Positions 43,301-50,064 of a DNA stretch of 64,000 nucleotides are shown here, piece after piece. Origin of the DNA: Opitutia bacterium ISCC 52. Its GTDB lineage: Bacteria > Verrucomicrobiota > Verrucomicrobiia > Opitutales > UBA2995. Both the position numbers and the translations under genes were made by a program. The stretch covers positions 3,615,894 through 3,679,893 of the forward strand of contig CP076040.1 in assembly GCA_014529675.2 (NCBI GenBank). Direction: 5' to 3'. The notes under the pieces are model-generated. The model saw only the letters and a program-made list of their open reading frames with translations, was not told where the DNA came from and ran no database searches. Positions within the stretch are counted from its first letter, which is position 1. Each line of letters starts with the position of its first letter.

Positions 43301-43554
43301 GTCTCGCGGGACGGATGGGGACGAAATCCAGGAGTATCTCCCGGATGACTTATATTTCTGACAACCAGGTTTTTATCAGTAAAACGCTGCTGCAGCTGAG
43401 TCTCGAAGTATGGGAAGTAGACCATACGCTCTCCGAGGCCGTTACCGATAATAACCAGGTTTTCGCCTTTTTTAACTTTAAGCGGTAGCGGGTTTCCCAC
43501 CACGGCGGTTGTGCATGCCAACAGTGCGGCGGCAATGAATAGTCGTTTGAACAT
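40327..43554 (-). CDS. Fusion: SGNH/GDSL hydrolase, PVC-type dehydrogenase, HEAT-like repeats, cytochrome c
   Basis: 1075 residues with a signal peptide (about 1-20). Residues about 25-270 are an SGNH esterase-like domain: GENLVIIGNGLGERMVYFPY, ILAFFGYNESFDG, and SPTAYEDLSD. About 350-720 is the propeller dehydrogenase: FTLPEGYKIDLFASESEFPD, EDTDGDGRADKQTVFADGL, SPNPWGITFNEWGQ-like blades. About 740-900 is helical HEAT-like repeats, and about 950-1050 a cytochrome c with C-A-T-C-H in RDAHCATCHGENGKG. So a hydrolase is joined to an exported electron-transfer dehydrogenase. The ThuA gene lies 31 bases upstream on the same strand. The order of domains is typical of large PVC-group proteins of unknown substrate. 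Confidence 0.9.
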   Translation of the reverse strand: MFKRLFIAAALLACTTAVVGNPLPLKVKKGENLVIIGNGLGERMVYFPYFETQLQQRFTDKNLVVRNISHPGDTPGFRPHPSRETQWAFPGAEAFHPHHQIHTGIGHYPYPDEWLTMLEADTILAFFGYNESFDGIEQADRFYYELDAFVKHTLTQKYNGKSAPRLVLVSPTAYEDLSDTMDLPNGVEENKRLAAYTAAMKRAARDNKVGFIDLFTPTSKLYTSEKNPQTINGFALSNEGYANLATILADELYGESSSNSFANEALVYEAVADKNWFWFNDYRMLNGVHVYGRRYKPYGDKNYPEEIQKIREMTVLRDKKIHEVAQGKTENLSVDDSKTIELSPTETNFDFPIEFLDVDKALEGFTLPEGYKIDLFASESEFPDLQNPVQTAFDNKGRLWVSVLPSYPHYKPGDERPNDKILILEDTDGDGRADKQTVFADGLHLPIGFEIAPEGVYLSQEPNLALLVDDDGDDRADRMELLLHGFDSHDTHHAISAYSADASGAFYMSEGRFLHSQVETPYGPERCTDGGNWRFDPNSWRLERFMQTDVSNPWGITFNEWGQNFLSDASGGANWWSLPLSAKIPYGMEVEKVEQFTTHRVRPTSGTEFMYSRHFPDEVQGDFLIANSIGFLGIKQHKVWEDGAGYTGELRQDMIYSNDPNFRPVDIETAPDGSLYVIDWHNPLIGHMQHSARDPNRDNDHGRIYRITYPSRPLLEPAQIDGASLSKLFENLKAHEYRTRYRTRREIRSHDADKVLPAIKKWAARLKKSDPDYNRHLLEALWVTWGQNQVDEKLLQQCLDSKSYDLRSAAVRVLRYAYRKIDGYEALFMKAAVDEHPRVRLESVVAASWMDNDIGARIAAEGLKKPITKWMGPAYESIMWTLGDRIESMALLGELNISGNDNLKSYLAGTLEFYDKSKRGNAKNIPQTNIPAAALEVYNLGQEVFNRDAHCATCHGENGKGAIQDIYPPLSDNEWVMGNEDRLIKIVLKGLWGPIEVAGQQYDPTKGLPPMTGFEGILTDEEIAAVITYTRIQFGNKKVLSKIVDPADVARVREEVKDKAGFYMVEEILEMHPHN

Positions 43555-43585
43555 AATCAGGGCAGAAAAATATTAAGGCTACAAC

Positions 43586-44677
43586 TTACTCAAAGTCGGT
43601 TACATTTATGATGTTTTCATCAAAGTAAGGATCATTGTGGAAACCAAACATCGTAGGGCTGTAAGTTCCAACGACATCCACCTTGGCTCCATCAGTTGGG
43701 ACAGAAATGCCGAGGCTCCAAAGGACTCCATTTACAATCATGCGGCAGGTGCCTTCGACATTGATTTCATTGGAAGCTCCCATGGTCGTGCAAAAGGCTT
43801 TTCCTTTTTTGCCACCCGGCAATTGGTAGGACTTGGTCCAGGCAACTGGCATCATGGGATCATTCTTGTGAAAACCTTGGTGCTTTCCGTAACCGGGCAC
43901 TTTCTCGTAGGGACCAGGGCCCATGGCAGGACTATCTTTTTCCATGCCCGCCAGCACTTGTCCCATCACAACTGGAACACAGTCATTATCAGCAGGCCAG
44001 GTGACTCCATACACATCGGTCGGTCCCCAGATGTCGCCCTCGCCGATACCATTATTAATTTCATGGTTTCCTACGGTAATCCCTCTCGTAGCTTCCTGTT
44101 TATGCCATCCATGGTGGGAAACCCAAGTCGTTCCCAGAACCAGCTGGCCGAAGCCATTCTTCCATTCGGTTTTAGGTCCGTCGTAGTTGAAGCTGTAGTG
44201 TTCGTAAGCAGACCCTTCGGGAACATTGAAAGCGTGAGTGGCGGTCCGCATTCCTACAACTGGTTTTCCAGCCATCAGAAAATCGTCGACGTTTTTCATC
44301 TGGTCATGAGCCAGGTTACGGAAGCGCGTTCCGATAATCATAAGATCTGCATCAGCGAGCGCTTCGGTATTAGGAATATGCGTCTGGTGGTTCGGGTCAA
44401 CGATACCTGGTTTCTCAGGATCCTGAGAAAAGAGCACGGTGCACTTGAATCCATGGTGGATGGATAAAATCTTAGCCAATTGAGGCATGGCCTCCTCGGA
44501 GCGATACTCTTCGTCGCCGGCGATCAGAACAATGTGTTTACCCTTTCCTACTCCGGAAGATCCTTCGAATTCCAGCCATTGCTTTGGACCAGAAGGAGCT
44601 TGTTCAGAGGCGGACTCTTGGGAACATCCAAATTGAAGACTCATAACCAGAAGAGATAGAAAAACAGTCAGTTTCAT
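43586..44677 (-). CDS. ThuA-domain lipoprotein
   Basis: 363 residues. The lipobox LQFGC at about residue 18 shows lipid attachment. The ThuA-like (trehalose utilisation, class I glutamine amidotransferase-like fold) region starts KHIVLIAGDEEYRSEEAMPQ and includes DLMIIGTRFRNLAHDQM, FLMAGKPVVGMRTATHAFNV and YGVTWPADNDCVPVVMGQV. The characteristic conserved histidine is seen in GNHEINNGIGEGD. It is 31 bases upstream of the SGNH-dehydrogenase fusion gene, so the two are probably expressed together and act on the same compound. The biochemical role of exported ThuA proteins is unknown; a sugar-binding or isomerising activity is suggested by context only. Confidence 0.85.
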   Translation of the reverse strand: MKLTVFLSLLVMSLQFGCSQESASEQAPSGPKQWLEFEGSSGVGKGKHIVLIAGDEEYRSEEAMPQLAKILSIHHGFKCTVLFSQDPEKPGIVDPNHQTHIPNTEALADADLMIIGTRFRNLAHDQMKNVDDFLMAGKPVVGMRTATHAFNVPEGSAYEHYSFNYDGPKTEWKNGFGQLVLGTTWVSHHGWHKQEATRGITVGNHEINNGIGEGDIWGPTDVYGVTWPADNDCVPVVMGQVLAGMEKDSPAMGPGPYEKVPGYGKHQGFHKNDPMMPVAWTKSYQLPGGKKGKAFCTTMGASNEINVEGTCRMIVNGVLWSLGISVPTDGAKVDVVGTYSPTMFGFHNDPYFDENIINVTDFE

Positions 44678-44878
44678 AGTAAGGGATTTTATCCTTGGGT
44701 GAAGAAATTCGAGATCATCAGCAGTAAGCTGTCTCGGGTCAACTCAGGAACCTGAGCGATTTATTATAGCGCCTAAGCGTAATGAGAAAGCCGCATTCTG
44801 GCAATGTCACGACCTCAGCCAAAGATGGACAAACATGACCGAGACCGGTCTCAATAACTCTTCTACTCCAAGGAGATC

Positions 44879-45895
44879 TCAGGAACTACAATCAATTAAA
44901 TACTTAATCCCATCCGGATTGGCCTCGATGGTTTCAAAACTCTCTTGCACGTCATCAATGGAGTTTATCTGCGTAATCAATTTGTCGAGGTGCAGATTAC
45001 CGGAGGCGGCCAGCTCAATGGCTTCATCGAAGTCCTGTTCTTCGTAAAGGCGAGCGCCGATCAACTTGAGCTCAGACCAAAAGAATTTAAACAGATTTAC
45101 GGGTCTTGGCTCAGGATGAATGGCTACCATCACTATGCGGCCACGCACATTGGGCAATTCGGTCATGACCTCAACACCCGGTTCTGATCCTGAAACTTCA
45201 AACACACAATCGGCCATCGATCCATCGGTGGCAGAGCGAACCGCTTCGACCAAATCGTCTTTGATTGGATTCACCACACCTAGGCCAAGAGAAGCAGCCA
45301 GATCCAAACGCGATTCGTTTACTTCGGATAGAATCACCTGCGCACCTTTATCTTTTGCGACGAGGGCAATGAGAAGACCAATGGGCCCACCACCAATCAC
45401 CACACAGGTCTCGCCAGCCTGGACCTCTCCCAAGCGGACGTCGTGACAAGCCACGGCCGCCGGTTCAATCATAGCACCCTGTTCCAAGCTAAGACTTTCA
45501 GGCAGTGCGTGTAATGTATAGGCGGGCACGGTCCAAGAGGACTGCATACCGCCAGGCAAATCGATGCCAATAAATTTAAGGTTCTTGCCTACATGAAGAT
45601 TCCCTTTGTCAAAATCAGAAGGTGCTCCAAACTTTAAAGGTCGCACTGCGACGCGATCGCCCACCGAAACCGTTGTTACGCCCTCTCCTGTTTGAGCAAC
45701 CGTGGCTGAGACTTCATGCCCAATGGCTAAGGGTGTGCTGACCCGCTGATCCATGTGACCATGAAAGATATGTATATCCGTCCCACAAATTCCACAATAG
45801 GCCACGTCGAGCCTGACCTCGCCTTTGGTAGGGGCAATTATTTGACTGCTTCCAACACTGATTGTTCGGTTACCTTGATAAAGCGCTGCTTTGAT
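44879..45895 (-). CDS. Zinc-type (MDR) alcohol/polyol dehydrogenase, start codon abnormal
   Basis: About 338 residues of the medium-chain dehydrogenase family: CGICGTDIHIFHGH (catalytic zinc Cys), GHEVSATVAQTGEGV, then VIGGGPIGLLIALVAKDKG (nucleotide binding) and NVRGRIVMVAIHPEP. The N-terminus IKAALYQGNRTISVG is clearly family-like, but the codon where the usual ATG should be is ATC (45895-45893). A stop lies in frame just upstream, and no ATG, GTG or TTG occurs before GTG 45805. Starting there would lose the first strands but keep the zinc site. Either ATC is used, or the start is lost and the gene is silent. No structural zinc Cys cluster is visible. Substrate unknown, polyol likely. Confidence 0.7.
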   Translation of the reverse strand: MKAALYQGNRTISVGSSQIIAPTKGEVRLDVAYCGICGTDIHIFHGHMDQRVSTPLAIGHEVSATVAQTGEGVTTVSVGDRVAVRPLKFGAPSDFDKGNLHVGKNLKFIGIDLPGGMQSSWTVPAYTLHALPESLSLEQGAMIEPAAVACHDVRLGEVQAGETCVVIGGGPIGLLIALVAKDKGAQVILSEVNESRLDLAASLGLGVVNPIKDDLVEAVRSATDGSMADCVFEVSGSEPGVEVMTELPNVRGRIVMVAIHPEPRPVNLFKFFWSELKLIGARLYEEQDFDEAIELAASGNLHLDKLITQINSIDDVQESFETIEANPDGIKYLIDCSS

Positions 45896-46083
45896 TCTAG
45901 CATTGCTGCATCATTTGGCGGAATTGACCAGTCTCTGTTTTAAGTATTCCCGATTGGCCCCTCTAGTAACTCTGCGTTCAGTTCATGGACTAGGACTGAG
46001 CAAGTACTCAACTTGGCGTTTACTGGCTTCTTTCAACAAACGAAGATCCTCCACTCAAACCCAGCGGATGGATTGACAAAAGA

Positions 46084-46897
46084 CTACCAGTTAAAGTCTT
46101 TGTTGAGCAAATCGTACAACCTTTGATTAGGTTCTGAATAATAGTTATTCAAATAATCGTAGACCTCATCATCCACCTTCTTTTTGGTTTCCGCAACGTG
46201 CCGCGGCTTTACGTCCTCAATGACGACGCTATTGTCAACGCCCACGAAATCAAAAATTTCCTTCAACGTTCCGTGCACGTCTTCCCGCAACTGCTTCATA
46301 CTTAAGATAAGGATCTGGTCTTTGCTAAAATGTTTGTAGTAGGCCTCAATCTGTTCCGCATAGTGCCCTCTCAACTTGTAGGAGAATGTCACATAATTAG
46401 GATCCAAATAATCCTGGTTTTTATGAGCATACTCTAAACGCTCTTCCTCAACTTTGAGCGCTTCCATAAGCCCCAGTGTTTCCCTACCCCCCCTTTTTCA
46501 TGTGGTTGTAATGCGAGATCGCTCGTTCCACGGGGTTCCTTAAAATAGCAATGAGTTTTACATCAGGATTAAATTTATGAATCCGTTCCGGAACCAGGGG
46601 ATTGAAAATATAACGAGGAGAAGCCTCATACGTTAATATCTCATTGGATACGATTGGAAAACGTGCCCGGTACCAACGATGATTATTTTCCCGGTAGTTT
46701 GGAGAATCAAAATAATGAAGCTCTTTATACACCGAGGACTTCAACTGGTGATGCTGATTCAGATAGCTGAACAAACTGGTAGTTCCAGCCTTCATGGCTC
46801 CAATGATTATGAAATCAGGAAGTCTCCTTTTCCACACAGTCAACCGTCGGAATCCAGCTATTCCTTTAGCACCCATTCGTTGTAGCGGTGTGCTCAT
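46084..46897 (-). pseudogene. Sulfotransferase gene frameshifted in a run of seven G
   Basis: Start ATG 46897. Residues 29-45 hold the PAPS loop IIIGAMKAGTTSLFS, then ILRNPVERAISHYNH, the 3'-phosphate-binding region. The frame then stops at HMKKGG-stop, exactly at a run of seven C on the plus strand (46487-46493). One base fewer there gives KKGGRETLGLMEAL and continues to 46084 through YAEQIEAYYKHFSKDQILIL and LKEIFDFVGVDNSVV, the usual C-terminal half. So one base change in a homopolymer decides whether a whole sulfotransferase of about 270 residues is made. It could be an assembly error, a true mutation or a reversible switch. Confidence 0.85.
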
Positions 46898-47120
46898 GTT
46901 AGTTTAATTGTGTTTTGGATGAGATGATGGATAGGAGATAGAAAAGGAGACAGTTAATGCCTAGCTCTCAAGGCCGGTCTACGGCTTTATACCAAATCCA
47001 TTTTCAATTGATATGCTTTTTACATTTTTTAACTTAGCAAGACAGAACCACCAACCTCAGAGGAATACTATCCACATTTACACCTTGCCGAATGTAGGCC
47101 AAACCAGCTTTAGTTAAATC

Positions 47121-48764
47121 GTGTTGCGACTCTACCCTATTCTTCTTTTCAGTATTCTAAGCTCTGCTTTCACCCTGGTCGCACAGGATCCAGGAATAAG
47201 CGTGCCACCAGGCTTCAAGGCCACGGTCATTGCTGACAATATTGGAACGGCCAGAGGCATAGCCATACACGAAAACGGGGACATGTATATTTCCTTAAGG
47301 CAAGGCATCGACCTGAATTATCTGGTTGCCCTTCGTGACACCAATCAGGACGGAAAAATGGATATCATAAAATACTTCGGTGAAGTGGGAAGTATGGTTA
47401 AAAGTATCCGCATCCACAAAGGCTACCTCTATGTAGGAGCTACTACGCAAGTCGTCCGTTATAAGCTCGATGACGAAGAACTCCTGCCCCAAGACCTTTA
47501 TGAGGTTGTCGTCACTGGCTTTCCCCCACCCCGCTCGCACCGCAGTAAGAATATCGCTTTTGACGATGCCGGAAACCTGTATGTGTCGGCCGGGGCACCC
47601 AGCAACTCCTGCCAGAAAGTTGACCGCACCAACGGTTCACCTGGAAAGATGCCCTGTGACGAACTCGAATGGGGAGCCGGTGTTTGGCGCTTCGACGATG
47701 ACCGATTAAACCAAAAACAACTGGTCGATGGTCAGCTCGTCGCTACTGGAATTCGAAACGCAGTAGGCATCGATTGGGATCCCATCAAGGGAGAGCTCTA
47801 TACCGTTTCCAATGGCAGGGATGGCCTCATGCAAAACTGGCCCGACTACTATGATGAGAGGGAGAGTGCAGAGAAACCGGCCGAACAATTCCAGCTGATT
47901 GAGGACGGTAAGGACTTCGGTTGGCCCTATGTTTACTTTGATCACGAACGGGACGCTCATTTGATCAATCCAGAGTATGGCGGAAATGGAAAAAAGGCCG
48001 CCGAGGAGGGCAAATACGATAAACCCGCCTACAGCTTTCCAGGGCACTGGGCACCTGTCGGCTTACAGTTCTATAACGACGATCAATTTCCTGAAAAATA
48101 TCGAGGAGGCGCCTTTGTCGTCTTTCACGGATCCTGGAACCGTGCCCCACTTCCCCAGCAAGGTTACAATGTAGCCTTTGTCCCGTTTGAAGGCAAACAC
48201 CCGTCGGGCGATCACGAGATCTTTGCAGATGGTTTCAAAGGAGCGGATCTATTACTAACACCCGCTTCGGCTACCTATCGCCCCACCGGAATTGCCGTTG
48301 GGCCAGACGGATCGCTTTTTGTTTCTGAAGATACTGGAGGGCGGGTATGGAAAATCGAATACACCGGCAATATCGCTTCCCAATCAACAACGACTTCGTC
48401 AGCAGCCACAGTAACCGCCACCTCAGCGGCACCCCAGGTGGAGCTCGATCCGAAAGGACTGCAACTCTACAATCAATATTGCATGGCCTGCCACCAGGTC
48501 GACGGCAGCGGGGTTCCCAATATGCAGCCCCCCTTGATAGCTTCATCCAAACTAGCCGATGATGAACACCTCCTGAAGCTCATGCTTCTGGGCAGTGATT
48601 GGATGGATGATCGAGAATACACCAACATCATGACCACTTTTTCGTACCTAGCGGACGCCGACATTGTCACCGTTCTCAATTACACCAAAGCTCGCTTTGG
48701 TCAGGAAGCATCAACCATCACAGAAGAAAAAGTCGCAGAGATGCGCACCAAACTCACTCCATGA
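47121..48764 (+). CDS. Sorbosone/glucose dehydrogenase-like propeller protein with C-terminal cytochrome c
   Basis: 547 residues from GTG 47121 (TTG 47124 also possible); signal peptide about 1-21 (ending TLVAQ). The six-bladed PQQ-type propeller covers about 25-420: RGIAIHENGDMYISLRQG, DTNQDGKMDIIKYFGEVG, NAVGIDWDPIKGELYTVS, PTGIAVGPDGSLFVSEDTGG. A short Ser/Thr/Ala linker (about 425-445) leads to a cytochrome c domain with C-M-A-C-H in YNQYCMACHQVDGSG. It would oxidise a sugar or polyol in the periplasm and pass electrons to the haem. The cupin gene overlaps its stop codon by four bases, so they are translationally coupled. Confidence 0.9.
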   Translation: MLRLYPILLFSILSSAFTLVAQDPGISVPPGFKATVIADNIGTARGIAIHENGDMYISLRQGIDLNYLVALRDTNQDGKMDIIKYFGEVGSMVKSIRIHKGYLYVGATTQVVRYKLDDEELLPQDLYEVVVTGFPPPRSHRSKNIAFDDAGNLYVSAGAPSNSCQKVDRTNGSPGKMPCDELEWGAGVWRFDDDRLNQKQLVDGQLVATGIRNAVGIDWDPIKGELYTVSNGRDGLMQNWPDYYDERESAEKPAEQFQLIEDGKDFGWPYVYFDHERDAHLINPEYGGNGKKAAEEGKYDKPAYSFPGHWAPVGLQFYNDDQFPEKYRGGAFVVFHGSWNRAPLPQQGYNVAFVPFEGKHPSGDHEIFADGFKGADLLLTPASATYRPTGIAVGPDGSLFVSEDTGGRVWKIEYTGNIASQSTTTSSAATVTATSAAPQVELDPKGLQLYNQYCMACHQVDGSGVPNMQPPLIASSKLADDEHLLKLMLLGSDWMDDREYTNIMTTFSYLADADIVTVLNYTKARFGQEASTITEEKVAEMRTKLTP

Positions 48765-49249
48765 GCAGCATACCCCACAACCCTTTCCAGGTCGAGGACC
48801 TGGTCATCGACACCATGCCCGAGGACGACCGTCTCTGGGTACCACAGACCGACACCGTTTCGTTCAGACCGATCCTGTTTAACGTCTCTAATGGCTATTG
48901 GATCAACCTACTCAAAGTGACCCGAGCAGGCATCTTGAACCGCCACCTCCACCCTGCCCCCGTTTTTGGGTACGTGATCAAAGGTTCCTGGCGATACCTC
49001 GAACACGACTGGGTGGCCAAAGAAGGCAGCTTTGTCTATGAACCACCGGGTGAAGTTCATACCCTCGTGGTCGATGAAGACGTGGAAGAAATGATCACCC
49101 TCTTCCACGTGCAGGGCACCTTGATCTACAAGGATGAAGCCAACAATACGGTCGGCTACGATGACGTGCATACCAAGCTGGAGCTTTGCCGGAAGCATTT
49201 TGAGAAGGTGGGGCTGGGCGCGGATTACGCTGAGCAGTTTATCAGGTAA
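48761..49249 (+). CDS. Cupin protein, 2,4'-dihydroxyacetophenone dioxygenase-like
   Basis: 162 residues, cytosolic. The start ATG lies inside ATGA, overlapping the stop of the dehydrogenase gene. The ChrR/DAD-like cupin core shows ILNRHLHPAPVFGYVIKGSW with two histidines, then YEPPGEVHTLVVDE with a third and an acidic residue, together the metal site. The fold and length match 2,4'-dihydroxyacetophenone dioxygenase, which cleaves a C-C bond next to a carbonyl with iron. Coupling to a carbohydrate-type dehydrogenase makes an oxygenase for a keto product thinkable, but a non-enzymatic or sugar-related cupin is as likely. Confidence 0.8.
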   Translation: MSSIPHNPFQVEDLVIDTMPEDDRLWVPQTDTVSFRPILFNVSNGYWINLLKVTRAGILNRHLHPAPVFGYVIKGSWRYLEHDWVAKEGSFVYEPPGEVHTLVVDEDVEEMITLFHVQGTLIYKDEANNTVGYDDVHTKLELCRKHFEKVGLGADYAEQFIR

Positions 49250-49256
49250 TCGCAAA

Positions 49257-49318
49257 TCGGGACCCAGGCCCCTCCTGCATTCAAAATCATGATCTCACCA
49301 ATTCTGTAGGAGGTGGCT
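49257..49318. repeat. REP-like palindrome, copy 1
   Basis: CGGGACCCAGGCCCCTCCTG begins the element and TGTAGGAGGTGGC closes it; the arms GCCCCTCCTRCA and TGTAGGAGGTGGC are near-complementary around an AT-rich loop of about 24 bases. It matches the copy at 49902-49970 in the same orientation. The two copies bracket the transposase gene. Confidence 0.75.
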
Positions 49319-49377
49319 GTTATTCATCGTTTCACTTGTAGATGTGTCCTCACTCCGTTCGTCGGTAGCCGCCGATT

Positions 49378-49890
49378 TCACCCCATTGGATGGTTACTCA
49401 ACCATTCAGGATAATCCATATCTTCGGACACCATACTCCTAAGCCAGAGCCATTCCTCTTTTCGACATCGAAAGTTTTTGCCAGGCGTCGAAGGATTATT
49501 CCACATGCAGAACAAAATGGGCGCCAGATCTTCATCTCCTCTAAATTTGCGGTCAAAAAATCCTGCCTGCCATACCGACCCAGAACGGTTCAGCAGTGAG
49601 TTAATTTCACGAGCAGACATACTTTTATATATGCACAAGGATTCTGCCAACTCTCCCTCAATCAACCTAACTACGGCATGTGTATGGTCAGGCATTCTGA
49701 CAAGAGCGACCAAATCAATTTTCGAACCAAGCTTCTCAAAGTGATCGAATAGCTTCGCAGGTATTCCATTTTCGCAAAGCAATGATGTCCGGTTCACAGT
49801 GCAACAGGTAATAAAATACCGTGCATTCAAAATAGATACGCGACCCTTTCTCAACGCACAGTATCCTAGTGACCGTCGTTCGTTCCTCAC
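49378..49890 (-). CDS. REP-associated tyrosine transposase (RAYT, Y1_Tnp)
   Basis: About 170 residues of the IS200-like single-strand transposase family that mobilises REP palindromes. Start of GTG 49890 gives RNERRSLGYCALRKGRVSIL and NARYFITCC; a longer TTG start at 49911 lies inside the repeat. The HUH motif is PDHTHAVVRL (H-x-H), and a conserved tyrosine in CIYKSMSAREINSLL is the nucleophile. The tail FFDRKFRGDEDL and WNNPSTPGK match the family core. It is flanked by two similar palindromes at 49257-49318 and 49902-49970, as typical of RAYTs that act on their own REPs. The protein looks intact, so the element may be active. Confidence 0.9.
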   Translation of the reverse strand: MRNERRSLGYCALRKGRVSILNARYFITCCTVNRTSLLCENGIPAKLFDHFEKLGSKIDLVALVRMPDHTHAVVRLIEGELAESLCIYKSMSAREINSLLNRSGSVWQAGFFDRKFRGDEDLAPILFCMWNNPSTPGKNFRCRKEEWLWLRSMVSEDMDYPEWLSNHPMG

Positions 49891-49901
49891 AAAACTGATT
49901 T

Positions 49902-49970
49902 TCGGGACCAAGGCCCCTCCTACAATTAAAAAGAGTCCCCCTCCATAAATGTAGGAGGTGGCTTGCCGCC
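49902..49970. repeat. REP-like palindrome, copy 2
   Basis: CGGGACCAAGGCCCCTCCTA begins the element, and TGTAGGAGGTGGCTTGCCGCC closes it, with a perfect CCTCCTACA/TGTAGGAGG stem and an AT-rich loop. It lies at the 5' end of the transposase gene; the first copy lies at its 3' end. Confidence 0.75.
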
Positions 49971-50064
49971 GATCCTAATCTTATGATGCCCAAATACAAT
50001 TTCTCCCTTCACAATTTCGATTCAGCCCTCATCCTTCAATTTTCTACCTTTGAAATTACCCTGA

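Noticed and set aside
49891-49911. TTG 49911 as the start of the RAYT gene
   Set aside because: It lies inside the flanking REP palindrome and its extra residues do not fit the family N-terminus; GTG 49890 does.
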